Part shown: positions 41,598 to 49,563 of the stretch, one piece after another
How positions within the stretch are numbered: the first letter of the stretch is position 1
Layout: every line of letters begins with the position of its first letter
Assembly: GCA_018715935.1 (NCBI GenBank)
Contig: DVKR01000010.1
Span: 1-64,000, forward strand
Direction: 5' to 3'
Source of the DNA: Candidatus Aphodovivens excrementavium
Lineage (GTDB): Bacteria; Actinomycetota; Coriobacteriia; Coriobacteriales; Eggerthellaceae
DNA length: 64,000 nt
Notes under the pieces: generated by a model
The model's input: only the letters and a program-made list of their open reading frames with translations
Told to the model about the DNA's origin: nothing
Databases searched by the model: none
Translations under genes and position numbers: made by a program

Positions 41598-42524
41598 TCA
41601 CACGATCGGCGGCGTCCAGTCGGGCAGGCCTTTTGCGCGGCGGTTGGCGCGGCGTCCCCGCATGTTGGCGATGCAGCCCTGCATGCCGTGGGGGATGTAG
41701 GTCATTTCTTCGATGTTTTCGGGTAGGTAGCTTACCAGGCTGAGCGGCGCGGTCTGTTTCACGCAATCGGGTTCTGGTTCTGACGCGGGTCCAGAACCAG
41801 AACCGCCCATCGTCCCGACTTCAGCCCCGAACTTCGTCGAAGGCCTCGGCACCGCTTCGAACCCGCAGATCACCGCTCCTTGGGCAGTGAGCTTGGTCTC
41901 GTAGGCACTTTCCGGCTCGTCGGGAAACAGCGTGCGTACGTTGTCGGAGTTCCAGAGCAGTTCGTACCCTGCCAGCTTGAGCTGTGTGAGCGAGAAATCG
42001 CGGAACGGGAGGCTGTCGGTGCGCAGGCGAACGGATGCACCGGGGGCAAGGATCGAGCGGTAGGCAATCAGCCGATCCAGGTATGTGAGACGCAGGTGAG
42101 CCTTTTTCTTTTTCGGAAACGGCGTCGGGAAGTTGATGAGGATGCCGTCGAGTTCACCTGGGGCGAACAGCGTGGCGAGGTCGGGATCGTCTGCCCAAAC
42201 GAACACGGCGTTCGGCACGTTTTCCGCGAGCGCGTGCTCGGCGCCGCGCATCACGCAGACGCCCTCTACGTCAAGCCCTATGTACAGCGTGTCGGGGCGC
42301 AGCTTTGCGCACGCGACGGTGTATTCGCCTTTGCCGCAACCCAAGTCAAGGACGACGCTGTCGTAGGGGGTGTGCGCAAGCCGAGCATCGTTAGCAGCAG
42401 ACGATGTCCAGGCGCGCCAGTTCCCCCGCCACGACTCCGGGTTGCGTTCCACTGCTTGCGCGCAGCCGGCGAGACGGTCTTCCAATGAGAAATCTTTCGG
42501 CAATCGTGATCGTGGCGTGCGCAC
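41598..42524 (-). CDS. trmB: tRNA (guanine-N7-)-methyltransferase
   Basis: This 308-residue SAM-dependent enzyme makes m7G46 in tRNA. The SAM-binding core reads VVLDLGCGKGEYTVACAKL, then YIGLDVEG, FVWADDPDLATLFAPGELDGILINFPTPFPKKKKAHLRLTY, and the C-terminal YETKLTAQG. It is longer than usual because of a Gly/Ser/Pro/Glu-rich insert near residues 233-255 and a basic tail (MRGRRANRRAKGLPDW). The GTG start at 42524 is preceded by AGGAGG. The insert coincides with a perfect DNA hairpin. Confidence 0.87.
   Translation of the reverse strand: MRTPRSRLPKDFSLEDRLAGCAQAVERNPESWRGNWRAWTSSAANDARLAHTPYDSVVLDLGCGKGEYTVACAKLRPDTLYIGLDVEGVCVMRGAEHALAENVPNAVFVWADDPDLATLFAPGELDGILINFPTPFPKKKKAHLRLTYLDRLIAYRSILAPGASVRLRTDSLPFRDFSLTQLKLAGYELLWNSDNVRTLFPDEPESAYETKLTAQGAVICGFEAVPRPSTKFGAEVGTMGGSGSGPASEPEPDCVKQTAPLSLVSYLPENIEEMTYIPHGMQGCIANMRGRRANRRAKGLPDWTPPIV
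41770..41804. repeat. Perfect 13-bp hairpin inside trmB
   Basis: GGTTCTGGTTCTG (41770-41782) and CAGAACCAGAACC (41792-41804) are perfect complements around a 9-base loop. On the coding strand they encode GSGSGPASEPEP, a segment outside the methyltransferase core. Confidence 0.75.
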
Positions 42525-42637
42525 GAGTCCTCCTAAAACGTCAAGCGAGAAACCGCGTTTTCGAAGCAGTCGTTTTGACAGACAGGTTACCTTAGGATAA
42601 GCCGCTTTGGCTTGGCTGGTGGTTTTTGCCGGGCGGA

Positions 42638-43099
42638 TCACTTCGGCGCGGCGGCGCCCGCAAGCCTCATGTGCAGAATGGGATAGGGGTTGCCCTGCTC
42701 GTCAAGTTCCGAGCGCCCCATCACGGCGAACCCCATTCGTTCGTAGAAACCACGTGCTTGCGGATTCTGCTCGTTTACGTCCAGCACGGTTACGCCGTAT
42801 GAGACGATGCCATGCCGCAGAAGGCGCTTCCCAATGCCGCGCCCGCGTTCGTCTTGTGCGACGAACAGCATCTCGAGCTTCCTGCCGCTGATTCCCATGA
42901 AAGCTGCAGGCAGGCTGGATGCGCTCTCCTCCACGACAAGTACGGGAGCTTCCAGAAGCGCCGCGGGCACGTATGTGCGGATGCGTTCGATTTCGCCATC
43001 CGACAAGAACAGATGGGTTGCTCGCACCGAGCTTTCCCACACGCCGAGAAGCTGTTCGATGAGTTCGGGAGTTCTGTTGCCCGGTTCGATTTCTCGCAT
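42638..43099 (-). CDS. GNAT-family N-acetyltransferase
   Basis: This 153-residue protein has the GNAT fold signature: FLSDGEIERIRTYVPAAL, AFMGISGRKLEMLFVAQDERGRGIGKRLLRHGI (acetyl-CoA loop RGRGIG), and DVNEQNPQARGFYERMGF. Its pattern is closest to the YjaB/PhnO-like stand-alone group. The acceptor is unknown. It lies 113 bases upstream of trmB on the same strand. Confidence 0.88.
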   Translation of the reverse strand: MREIEPGNRTPELIEQLLGVWESSVRATHLFLSDGEIERIRTYVPAALLEAPVLVVEESASSLPAAFMGISGRKLEMLFVAQDERGRGIGKRLLRHGIVSYGVTVLDVNEQNPQARGFYERMGFAVMGRSELDEQGNPYPILHMRLAGAAAPK

Positions 43100-43563
43100 A
43101 GTATGCGCGGCTCTCCTTCGACTATGTGTTTGCCGTCACGCAGCATACCGCATCCGTACAGCGGTAAAAGGCGAAAAACAGCGCCCGTTTAGTGCAACGG
43201 TCTGTTGCTTGCGGGATATGAGTAGGTTCGGGGACAATGAGTGCTGGTTGAACGGCATGGGCGCAGCATGCGGGACGTCACGCAGCTGTTGTGGAATATC
43301 CCTCGTGCCGTTTGGGCCGGATTATACGGAAGACATCGCGGTAGGGAGCGGATCAACGCCACGGCAGGCGGCGGCGCGTCGCTGCGGATGCTAACGGAAC
43401 AACGCCCCGGAAGAGTGTCTCGTGTCGCCGCGAGAGCGGGCAGAACGACTCCGCGAGGGGGGAACGGCTGGCAGCGCGTCGCTGCGGAGGAAAACGGCGA
43501 ACAGAGCAACGCCGCGAGGGCGAACGCCTCAACGTGGCAAAACGATTAACGAGAGGATTCATT
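43100..43563. other. 463-base gap with a 100-bp tandem duplication
   Basis: No gene is supportable here. GCGCGTCGCTGCGGA occurs at 43374-43388 and 43474-43488, and flanking similarity (AACGG, CAACGCC, CCGCGAGGG, GAACG elements) indicates an imperfect duplication with a period of 100 bases. The region must also hold the promoter of the downstream XRE gene, but no strong hexamers are seen. Confidence 0.45.
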
Positions 43564-44391
43564 ATGTCCATGAAAGACACCATTGCCGCTATCCGCAAGG
43601 AGGCGGGCATTACGCAGGAAGAGATGGCGCGCAGGCTCTACGTTACGCGGCAGGCGGTGAGCCGTTGGGAAACGGGCGAGACGACGCCCGGCATCGACAT
43701 GGTGAAGCTCATCTGTGTTACCTTCGGCGCGCCGCTTGAGCGTTTTTTCGATATGCCTATGAGCTACTATTGCCAGTGCTGCAGCATGCCCATTCCAGAC
43801 GAGGAGATGCACGGAACCGAGGCCGACGGCTCGAAAAGTGCCGATTTCTGCAAATATTGCTACGACCACGGCGACTATACGGCAAAGGGCATGTCGATGG
43901 ACGAATTTATTGAGGCGACGGCTCCTATGGAGGCAAAAGCGCTTGGCGTGTCGCTTGACGAGGCGGTTTCGCTTATGGCGACGCTGCTGCCGCACCTGAA
44001 GCGCTGGCGCGAGGTGGGCGAGAATGAAGAGCGCTATGGCAAAGAGACGCGTGCGGCATACGGCGACGAGGTCGTGGACGCGGCGAACGAGAAGTACGTG
44101 GGCATGGGAGAGGCGGCCCATCTGCGAGCCGATGAGCTAGAGCTTGCGATTAAAGAGCAGCTGCGCCGCGCGATGGAGGCGGGAGACGTGGAAGGCTCCG
44201 AAGCGCGCAGGCTTGTGGCAATGCATGGTCATTGGCTGCGTATGTACTGGCCTGACGGGATGTACACGCCCGAAGCGCACAAAGGGCTGGCAGATGGCTA
44301 TTTTGCTGACGAGCGCTTCCGCGCATATTACGAGGAAGTTGCCCCAGGCGCGACGCAGTTTCTGCGCGATGCGATCCACGCCTGCGCATGA
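43564..44391 (+). CDS. XRE regulator with zinc ribbon and TipAS-like domain
   Basis: This 275-residue protein has an N-terminal XRE helix-turn-helix (IAAIRKEAGITQEEMARRLYVTRQAVSRWETGETTP). A zinc-ribbon segment follows with CQCCSMPIPDEEM and FCKYCYDHG. The C-terminal helical region (about residues 160-275) ends HGHWLRMYWPDGMYTPEAHKGLADGYFADERFRAYYEEVAPGATQFLRDAI and resembles the TipAS drug-recognition domain. TipAS domains bind thiopeptide-type antibiotics, so the protein may be a drug-responsive regulator; that is inference. ATG 43564 follows GAGAGGATTCATT. Confidence 0.82.
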   Translation: MSMKDTIAAIRKEAGITQEEMARRLYVTRQAVSRWETGETTPGIDMVKLICVTFGAPLERFFDMPMSYYCQCCSMPIPDEEMHGTEADGSKSADFCKYCYDHGDYTAKGMSMDEFIEATAPMEAKALGVSLDEAVSLMATLLPHLKRWREVGENEERYGKETRAAYGDEVVDAANEKYVGMGEAAHLRADELELAIKEQLRRAMEAGDVEGSEARRLVAMHGHWLRMYWPDGMYTPEAHKGLADGYFADERFRAYYEEVAPGATQFLRDAIHACA

Positions 44392-44530
44392 GCGCGAAAA
44401 GCGGCAGCCGCCCATTCACGATCTCCTTTCATGATTGATAGGCAAACGTCCTGATCAGCAGCGCTCGACTGCGGCTAAACTAGCGGTAGAGGCAATTCAA
44501 CTGCTGGTCGGTTGAGCGCGAAAGCCGCGC

Positions 44531-44558
44531 GTGGAACGATTGGGATGAGCCGTTCCAC
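44531..44558. promoter_or_regulatory. Inverted repeat ahead of XRE gene
   Basis: GTGGAACG (44531-44538) and CGTTCCAC (44551-44558) are perfect inverted repeats 18 bases before the start of the next XRE gene. It is a candidate autoregulatory operator or leader hairpin. Confidence 0.45.
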
Positions 44559-44576
44559 CACGATGAAAGGACAATC

Positions 44577-45008
44577 ATGACTCAGCTTAGCTTTGGCGAG
44601 ATGGTTCGCACGCTCCGTTCCGAGAAGGGCATGACGCAGCTTGATCTCGCGCGGAAGATGGGCGTCACCGATAAAGCGGTCTCTAAGTGGGAGCGGGGTC
44701 TCTCGATTCCCGATGTGGGATCGCTCCCCAAACTTGCCGAGGAACTCGGCATCTCGGTTGACGATTTGCTCCAGGCAAAAAATGCGGCGCAGGAGGCTGC
44801 CACGGAGAGCGGCGTCGCGCGCAAGAAGGCTCAGGCTCTGATCGAGTTGGTGCTCAAAGCGGTCGCCCTCGCGATGGGCGTGGGGGTCGTGGCGCTTACG
44901 ATCATGGATGCGGTCGACCCCCGCAGCGCGCTTTGCCTGCTCGGGGTTGGTGTCGCTTGCCTCGCGCTCGTGCAGCTGATGCACTCGGGAGACAAGGACG
45001 AACGGTAG
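44577..45008 (+). CDS. XRE regulator with C-terminal membrane segment
   Basis: This 143-residue protein has an XRE domain (FGEMVRTLRSEKGMTQLDLARKMGVTDKAVSKWERGLSIPDVGSLPKLAEELGISVDDLL) followed by a linker and two hydrophobic helices (LVLKAVALAMGVGVVALTIMD and ALCLLGVGVACLALVQL). Small membrane-tethered XRE regulators of this kind are common in Firmicutes and Coriobacteria; targets are unknown. GAAAGGACAATC precedes the ATG. Confidence 0.85.
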   Translation: MTQLSFGEMVRTLRSEKGMTQLDLARKMGVTDKAVSKWERGLSIPDVGSLPKLAEELGISVDDLLQAKNAAQEAATESGVARKKAQALIELVLKAVALAMGVGVVALTIMDAVDPRSALCLLGVGVACLALVQLMHSGDKDER

Positions 45009-45045
45009 CGTATCGCTGCCCGATCGGCGCGCGAGGCGTTGCGGC

Positions 45046-45693
45046 TCAGTAGCGCTGGGCGTTGCCGGCGGCGTAGTCGTCGAAGAGCTGGCGGCAGGTA
45101 TCGCGGTCGAACTCCTGCAAGCCTACCGTCTCCTCTTCACCGTTGAGCTGTCGATAGAACGCATCGTCGCGGAAGCCGATCTCGGCGCTGTCCTCGCGCG
45201 TGCAGCCGTAATAGACGACGTCCATGTTAGACCATAGAACTGCGCCCAAACACATCGGGCAAGGCTCGGCGGTGGTGTAGAGCTCGCAGCCCGCAAGGTC
45301 GTACGTTCCCAGGTTTTGGCATGCGTCGCGAATTGCCTCCATCTCGCCATGGCAGGTCGGATCGTTGTTGGCCAGCACGCGATTGTGACCCTGTCCGACG
45401 ATTTCGCCGTCTTTCACGATAACCGATCCGAACGGTCCGCCGTCGCCTGCTTCGATGCCCTGGTAGGCTTCGCCGATCGCAACTTGCATGAACTCGGAAG
45501 AGGGTTGCGCTTCAGTCGTTTCGGCAGCGGACCTGCCGGCGGAACTCTGCTCGGCGGCTTGAGTTTGCGAGACATTGTCTTGCTCGGCGGGCGTCTGGCT
45601 GCTTTCCTCAGAAGAACAGCCCGCCAATGCGATGGCGAGCGCGGATGCGGCGATAATGCCCGCCAACGTGCGAAGCGAAAAAGATACAGCCAT
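45046..45693 (-). CDS. Lipoprotein with cytidine/deoxycytidylate-deaminase-like domain
   Basis: This 215-residue protein has a lipoprotein signal peptide (RTLAGIIAASALAIALAGC, lipobox LAGC), a Ser/Gln/Glu/Ala-rich linker, and a zinc deaminase domain with PTCHGEMEAIRDAC and TTAEPCPMCLGAVLWSNMDVVYYG. Its body resembles guanine deaminase and tRNA adenosine deaminase-like enzymes, which are normally cytoplasmic. The signal implies anchoring outside the membrane, perhaps for purine or nucleoside salvage. ATG 45693 is chosen because GGAAGGA precedes it. It converges on the XRE gene at 44577. Confidence 0.85.
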   Translation of the reverse strand: MAVSFSLRTLAGIIAASALAIALAGCSSEESSQTPAEQDNVSQTQAAEQSSAGRSAAETTEAQPSSEFMQVAIGEAYQGIEAGDGGPFGSVIVKDGEIVGQGHNRVLANNDPTCHGEMEAIRDACQNLGTYDLAGCELYTTAEPCPMCLGAVLWSNMDVVYYGCTREDSAEIGFRDDAFYRQLNGEEETVGLQEFDRDTCRQLFDDYAAGNAQRY

Positions 45694-46149
45694 TGCGAGT
45701 CCTTCCAACGGGGCGTGCGACCATGGTAGCACGCCTCTCGCTCGCGCTTTGTTCGTACTGCGTAATCCGAAGCGCGTGTGGCTCTTTTCTTGGACGGGAG
45801 TCCCTTCGTATGCGGGTACCTATCTCAAGCGACGGATCTCTTCTTCTGTTGCGGGGCGCTCGGCGCGATAGACCGAACGGCATGCTTGTCAATTGGCCAT
45901 TTATCGCAAAAGAACGACGGCGTTTCGCTTGAATACCCCTTTGAGCAGGGCTTTGCAACTACAGGGTGCCTGAAAATCGCAGAAAAGAAGCCGGTAGTTG
46001 GTAGATCGGGCGATGCGGCTACCTCATAATGGGCTTGCCGGTGATCGAACGACCAACCTGTGCGGTGCGGGAAACGGAGGGCAGTGATGCGAGGAAGCGC
46101 CTTGCATCCAAGGCCTCGCGCGCATCGCACTCTCACGAAAGGACAAGCC
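45694..46149. other. 455-base gap, no gene supported
   Basis: Several short open frames cross this interval on both strands, but none has a recognisable domain, a good ribosome site or codon use like the neighbours. It must hold the promoters of the divergent lipoprotein deaminase and XRE genes. No strong repeat was seen. Confidence 0.4.
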
Positions 46150-47181
46150 GTGAGCTTTCGAGACAATCTGCAAGCCCTACGTGCGGAGCGTAACATGACT
46201 CAAGAGCAGCTTGCGATGCTGCTGGGGGTATCCCGTCAATCGGTCACGAAGTGGGAAGCGGAGCGTTCCTATCCCGAGATGGACAAGCTCCTGAAGATCT
46301 GCGACATCTTTGAGTGCTCGCTCGACGATCTTGTGAAAGGCGACCTTACAGGATGCCCTTCCGCCGAAGGCGTGGCGGCGGTGCCTGCCGGGCCGCCGAC
46401 GGACGTGTGTGGCTACGACGAGCATCAGCGAATGATGGCATGGAAGGTGCCTACGGGCATCGCCGCCATCCTTATCGGCGTCGCCATCGCAATGCTGCTT
46501 GGGGATGCGTCACGCTTCGGTTCGCACAACGGCAACGATGCGCTGTTCGTTGTTATCGTGCTTGCCGGGGTGCTTGCAGGACTTGCGTTTTTCGTTCCGG
46601 CAGGCATGGAGCACTCTGCGTTTGTTAAGGCGCATCCCTATGTGGAAGACTTCTATACCGAAGACGACCGGATCCGCGCCCGCAAGTCGTTCTCGGTCGG
46701 GCTTATCGCCGGGCTTGCGTTTATCGTCGTTGGCATCGGGTGCGTTCTCATGCTTGAGGAGCGAGCGGAGAACTGGGGGCTGTTTTTCCTCCTGTTTTTC
46801 ATCGCGCTTGGTACGTGGAACATCGTGCACTACGGGATGCTTCTCGGTCGCACGAACGTGGCGGAGTACAACAAGGCGGTTGTCGATGAGCTTGAGATCG
46901 AGGACATCGTGAATGCTCAGGTTGACGCTGGGGTCAGGGATGCGTTGCTTTCTCGCAAGCGTCATGGCAAGAAGCTCGGCGCAGTGTGCGGCTCCATCAT
47001 GATTGTGGCGACCATCGTCGGGCTGGCGCTCTTGTTCGCGCCTGCACTTGCCACGCCTGATCCGTCTACGTTTGATCCCGAGGGGACGACGGCGATGTGG
47101 TTCTGGGTCGCTTGGCCTGTTGGCGCGTTGATCTGCGGCGTCGTGACGCTTTTGTGGGAAGCGTTCGGGAAGGGAAAGTAG
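46150..47181 (+). CDS. XRE regulator with membrane domain
   Basis: This 343-residue protein starts with an XRE domain (FRDNLQALRAERNMTQEQLAMLLGVSRQSVTKWEAERSYPEMDKLLKICDIFECSLDDLV). A membrane region of about six helices follows (IAAILIGVAIAMLLG, ALFVVIVLAGVLAGLAFFV, LIAGLAFIVVGIGCVLM, FFLLFFIALGTW, GSIMIVATIVGLALLF and the last near WVAWPVGALICGVVTLLW). GTG 46150, after AAAGGACAAGCC, is chosen over an upstream ATG that adds a basic tail. It likely couples a membrane signal to gene control; the ligand is unknown. Confidence 0.83.
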   Translation: MSFRDNLQALRAERNMTQEQLAMLLGVSRQSVTKWEAERSYPEMDKLLKICDIFECSLDDLVKGDLTGCPSAEGVAAVPAGPPTDVCGYDEHQRMMAWKVPTGIAAILIGVAIAMLLGDASRFGSHNGNDALFVVIVLAGVLAGLAFFVPAGMEHSAFVKAHPYVEDFYTEDDRIRARKSFSVGLIAGLAFIVVGIGCVLMLEERAENWGLFFLLFFIALGTWNIVHYGMLLGRTNVAEYNKAVVDELEIEDIVNAQVDAGVRDALLSRKRHGKKLGAVCGSIMIVATIVGLALLFAPALATPDPSTFDPEGTTAMWFWVAWPVGALICGVVTLLWEAFGKGK

Positions 47182-47200
47182 GCTTGCACAGCAAAATGGG

Positions 47201-47695
47201 TTACGCCATGTCCTGCGCTGTCTGCTGCCATCCCTTGCAGACATCCACCCATCCTTTGAAATTCGAACTGCAGCGCTCTAGCTCCTCGCATGTGAGTTCC
47301 ACGGCGCTTGCGGCACTGCCGGCTGCGGGGAATACCGTCTCGAAGCGGCTCAGCGATTTGTCCAGGTAAACGCCCACGTCGGGCGGGAGGGCGAAGGGGC
47401 AGACGCCGCCGACGGCATGACCGACCATCTCCAGTGCCTGATCAGGCGTGAGCATCTTCGCCTTGGCGTGGAAATGCGCTTTGAACTTGGGGTTGTCGAT
47501 GCGCGCATCCCCTGCGGCAACGATGAGAATGGCTTGGCCGTCCACAAGAAACGACAGCGTCTTGGCAATGCGGCAGGGCTTTGTGCCCACCGCCTGTGCC
47601 GCCAGCTCCACTGTGGCGCTTGAGGTCTCGAACTCCAGCAGGCGGTTTTCGAAGCCGAACTTCTCCAAATAGTTCTTTACATTCTCAACTGTCAT
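47201..47695 (-). CDS. ybaK: YbaK/ProX-type aminoacyl-tRNA deacylase
   Basis: This 164-residue protein has the YbaK/EbsC pattern: VKNYLEKFGFENRLLEFETSSATVELAAQAVGTKPCRIAKTLSFLV, the lysine in CRIAKTL, NPKFKAHFHAKAKMLTPDQALEMVGHAVGGVCPFALP and VYLDKSLSRFETVFPAAGS. Such proteins hydrolyse mischarged tRNAs (for example Cys-tRNA-Pro). The start is ATG 47695. It converges on the XRE gene and diverges from the AbiEi/DUF559-like gene across a palindrome-bearing gap. Confidence 0.9.
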   Translation of the reverse strand: MTVENVKNYLEKFGFENRLLEFETSSATVELAAQAVGTKPCRIAKTLSFLVDGQAILIVAAGDARIDNPKFKAHFHAKAKMLTPDQALEMVGHAVGGVCPFALPPDVGVYLDKSLSRFETVFPAAGSAASAVELTCEELERCSSNFKGWVDVCKGWQQTAQDMA

Positions 47696-47819
47696 GGCAG
47701 CCTTCCTTTTCTTGCTGTTGAGGGTATCGTAGCGCATGTTGGAAAGGCTCTGCGAGGGAAGAGCCCCTTTCGCGACTCGTTTTCGGCATCTGCCGCAGCA
47801 CCCGTGCCTTTGAATGAAC

Positions 47820-47839
47820 ATGTGCGACCGAAACGCGCG
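47820..47839 (+). repeat. Half copy of the palindromic element
   Basis: The 20 bases ATGTGCGACCGAAACGCGCG match one arm of the two full palindromes nearby, but the inverse arm is absent. It lies 46 bases before the first full copy. Confidence 0.75.
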
Positions 47840-47885
47840 CGAAGGTGTGCGCTGTGCGCGAAGACATTGCTTTTTCTTGCAAGGT

Positions 47886-47950
47886 GCAAATGTGCGACCG
47901 AAACGCGCGTGGGAACGCCCCTCAAACGCGCGTTTCGGTCGCACATTTGC
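47886..47950. repeat. 65-bp palindromic element, copy 1
   Basis: Two perfect 25-bp inverted arms (47886-47910 and 47926-47950; arm core GTGCGACCGAAACGCGCGT) enclose a 15-base loop GGGAACGCCCCTCAA. It lies in the divergent gap between ybaK and the AbiEi/DUF559-like gene, 143 bases before the latter's start. The stem is far longer than a normal terminator and has no T-run. Confidence 0.9.
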
Positions 47951-48093
47951 TGCGATGCCTCGCAAAACGCGTCTTTGCTCCATTTGCTTTGGATTCATGA
48001 GATACTAAGACTCTCAATGGGGAAAGCGCCCACTGACGTGTGAGATCGAGCGGACTTGTGCCAACCAGCGGTTCTTCAGAGGGAGGGCGACGT

Positions 48094-49131
48094 ATGGGTG
48101 CACGCGAAACGGAGCTCAGAGGTTTGTTCGATGCAGCGGAAAAAAGCTGCGCCTGCTTTACTACACGCGACGCACGGCTTCGCGATGCGCTTCGGCGCGC
48201 GATGAAACGGGGAGAAGTGGTTCGTCCCGCGCGAGGTGTGTATGCGCGATCCCCGTATTGGCTTTCCCTGGCTGATCGCGAAAAGGGCCTTCATGTACTT
48301 CGGGCTCTGCAGCTTGCTCATCCTGATTGGGTGTTTTGCGGCTGCTCTGCTGCTCTGGCATACGATATGCCCGTTCCCTTCTCGCAGATGGGAGATGTCC
48401 ATGTTGCAACATCGCGCAGTAGGCGAAATCGCTCTACTAAAGATGCCGTTTTTCACGCGCTGCCTGAAGGCGATCCTGTCTTCTCGGTTTCCGGCGTCAA
48501 AGTCGTTTCGTACGAGCGCGCATTACTTGACTGCATGAGAACGTCCGGTTTTGGACGAGCGCTCGCATTCGTCGATGCCGCCTTGAGGTCGGGCCGTACG
48601 CGCGAAAAGCTGCTCTCCTATTTCCAAAAGGAGGGGCGAGGCTATCCGGGCGTTCTTCGCGCTGCAAAGGCGCTGCTCTACGCAGACGGGCGCAGTGAGA
48701 GCGCAGGGGAGTCTATGGCGCGCGCAAGCATGATCGAGCTGGGCTTCTCTCTGCCCGATCTGCAAGTTCCATTCAGGCGTCCGTTGGATCGGAGGCGCTT
48801 TTACCGCGTTGATTTTCTCTGGATGCGCGAGGATGGCGTTCGAGTCATTGGAGAGTTCGATGGCAGGGGAAAATACGAGGACGCCGCCTTGCGCGGGGAT
48901 CGCTCTGCGGTGCAAGTTTTGGAAGAGGAGCGGAAGCGGGAATCCCGACTGACGATCTACGGCATGCCGATCGTTCGCTTTTCGTATCACGATATCGCAA
49001 ACAAGGCACGCTTTTCTCGCCTTCTGGAGGAGTTTGGCGTTCCTCGCCGTTTGGAGGCGGCTGAAGAGCATCGAAGAATGGAGCGGTCGAGATTGCTTTC
49101 GGCTAAGACGTTTTCCATCGTGCCTTTCTGA
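48094..49131 (+). CDS. AbiEi-like winged-helix protein with DUF559-like nuclease fold
   Basis: This 345-residue protein begins with an AbiEi-type winged helix (CACFTTRDARLRDALRRAMKRGEVVRPARGVYARSPYW). A middle region follows (LRALQLAHPDWVFCGCSAALAYDMPVP). The C-terminal domain reads YRVDFLWMREDGVRVIGEFDGRGKYED then ERKRESRLTIYGMPIVRFSYHDI, the PD-(D/E)xK-like DUF559 pattern. AbiEi proteins are antitoxins of type IV systems, but no AbiEii nucleotidyltransferase toxin adjoins it; stand-alone genes of this architecture are common in actinobacteria and of unknown function. ATG 48094 follows GGGAGGG. It is flanked on both sides by near-identical palindromic elements. Confidence 0.78.
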   Translation: MGARETELRGLFDAAEKSCACFTTRDARLRDALRRAMKRGEVVRPARGVYARSPYWLSLADREKGLHVLRALQLAHPDWVFCGCSAALAYDMPVPFSQMGDVHVATSRSRRNRSTKDAVFHALPEGDPVFSVSGVKVVSYERALLDCMRTSGFGRALAFVDAALRSGRTREKLLSYFQKEGRGYPGVLRAAKALLYADGRSESAGESMARASMIELGFSLPDLQVPFRRPLDRRRFYRVDFLWMREDGVRVIGEFDGRGKYEDAALRGDRSAVQVLEEERKRESRLTIYGMPIVRFSYHDIANKARFSRLLEEFGVPRRLEAAEEHRRMERSRLLSAKTFSIVPF

Positions 49132-49148
49132 TCAGGTATTCCTGATCA
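49129..49148. terminator. Small hairpin over the stop codon of the AbiEi/DUF559-like gene
   Basis: TGATCAGG (49129-49136) and CCTGATCA (49141-49148) are perfect complements around TATT. The first triplet is the stop codon. No T-run follows. Confidence 0.4.
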
Positions 49149-49210
49149 AGCAAGACCCTTCGGTGCATTTGCGCTTCTGAAAGGAAACAGGTCTTTGCCC
49201 AGCGAAGCGT

Positions 49211-49271
49211 AAATGTGCGACCGAAACGCGCGTGGGAATGCCCCCTAAACGCGCGTTTCGGTCGCACATTT
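49211..49271. repeat. Palindromic element, copy 2
   Basis: Perfect 23-bp arms (49211-49233 and 49249-49271), identical to those of copy 1, enclose a 15-base loop GGGAATGCCCCCTAA that differs from copy 1 at three positions. It lies 79 bases after the AbiEi/DUF559-like gene. Confidence 0.9.
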
Positions 49272-49317
49272 GCACAGGGGGCTTGTCGCTGCCCATTCGC
49301 ATGGAGCTGGCGAATCT

Positions 49318-49416
49318 GTTTCGATCGTCGGTGCGCGAAGAGGGGGTTCGCTACCTTACGGCCAAAGTCCCGCGCGTGAGTGCCGTTTCGATCGTCGGCG
49401 CGCGAAAAAAGGGGGG
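49318..49416. repeat. Direct repeat in the gap before htrA
   Basis: GTTTCGATCGTCGGTGCGCG at 49318 recurs as GTTTCGATCGTCGGCGCGCG at 49385, each followed by a purine run ending in five or six G. The period is 67 bases. Together with palindrome copy 2 this accounts for much of the 432-base gap 49132-49563; no gene is supported there. Confidence 0.6.
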
Positions 49417-49563
49417 CTAGTGTACATCAGCTGGTGTATTTCCGTGACGCGGAGATGACGAATGCGTTTCTTGCCTGCCCCCACAGTGCTGCTCGTGCTA
49501 CTGTTTTCCCCGTAAGAAACAACGGTGGCGCAAAGGGCGCCGCCCCCAAGGAGCGTGAGCAGA

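Noticed and set aside
41467-41766. N-terminal extension of the hypothetical protein at 40933-41466
   Set aside because: The added residues are Arg/Pro/His-rich and there is a better-placed ribosome site at GTG 41466.
48094-49131. Complete AbiE type IV toxin-antitoxin system
   Set aside because: Only an AbiEi-like protein is present; the neighbours are ybaK and htrA and no AbiEii nucleotidyltransferase is encoded.
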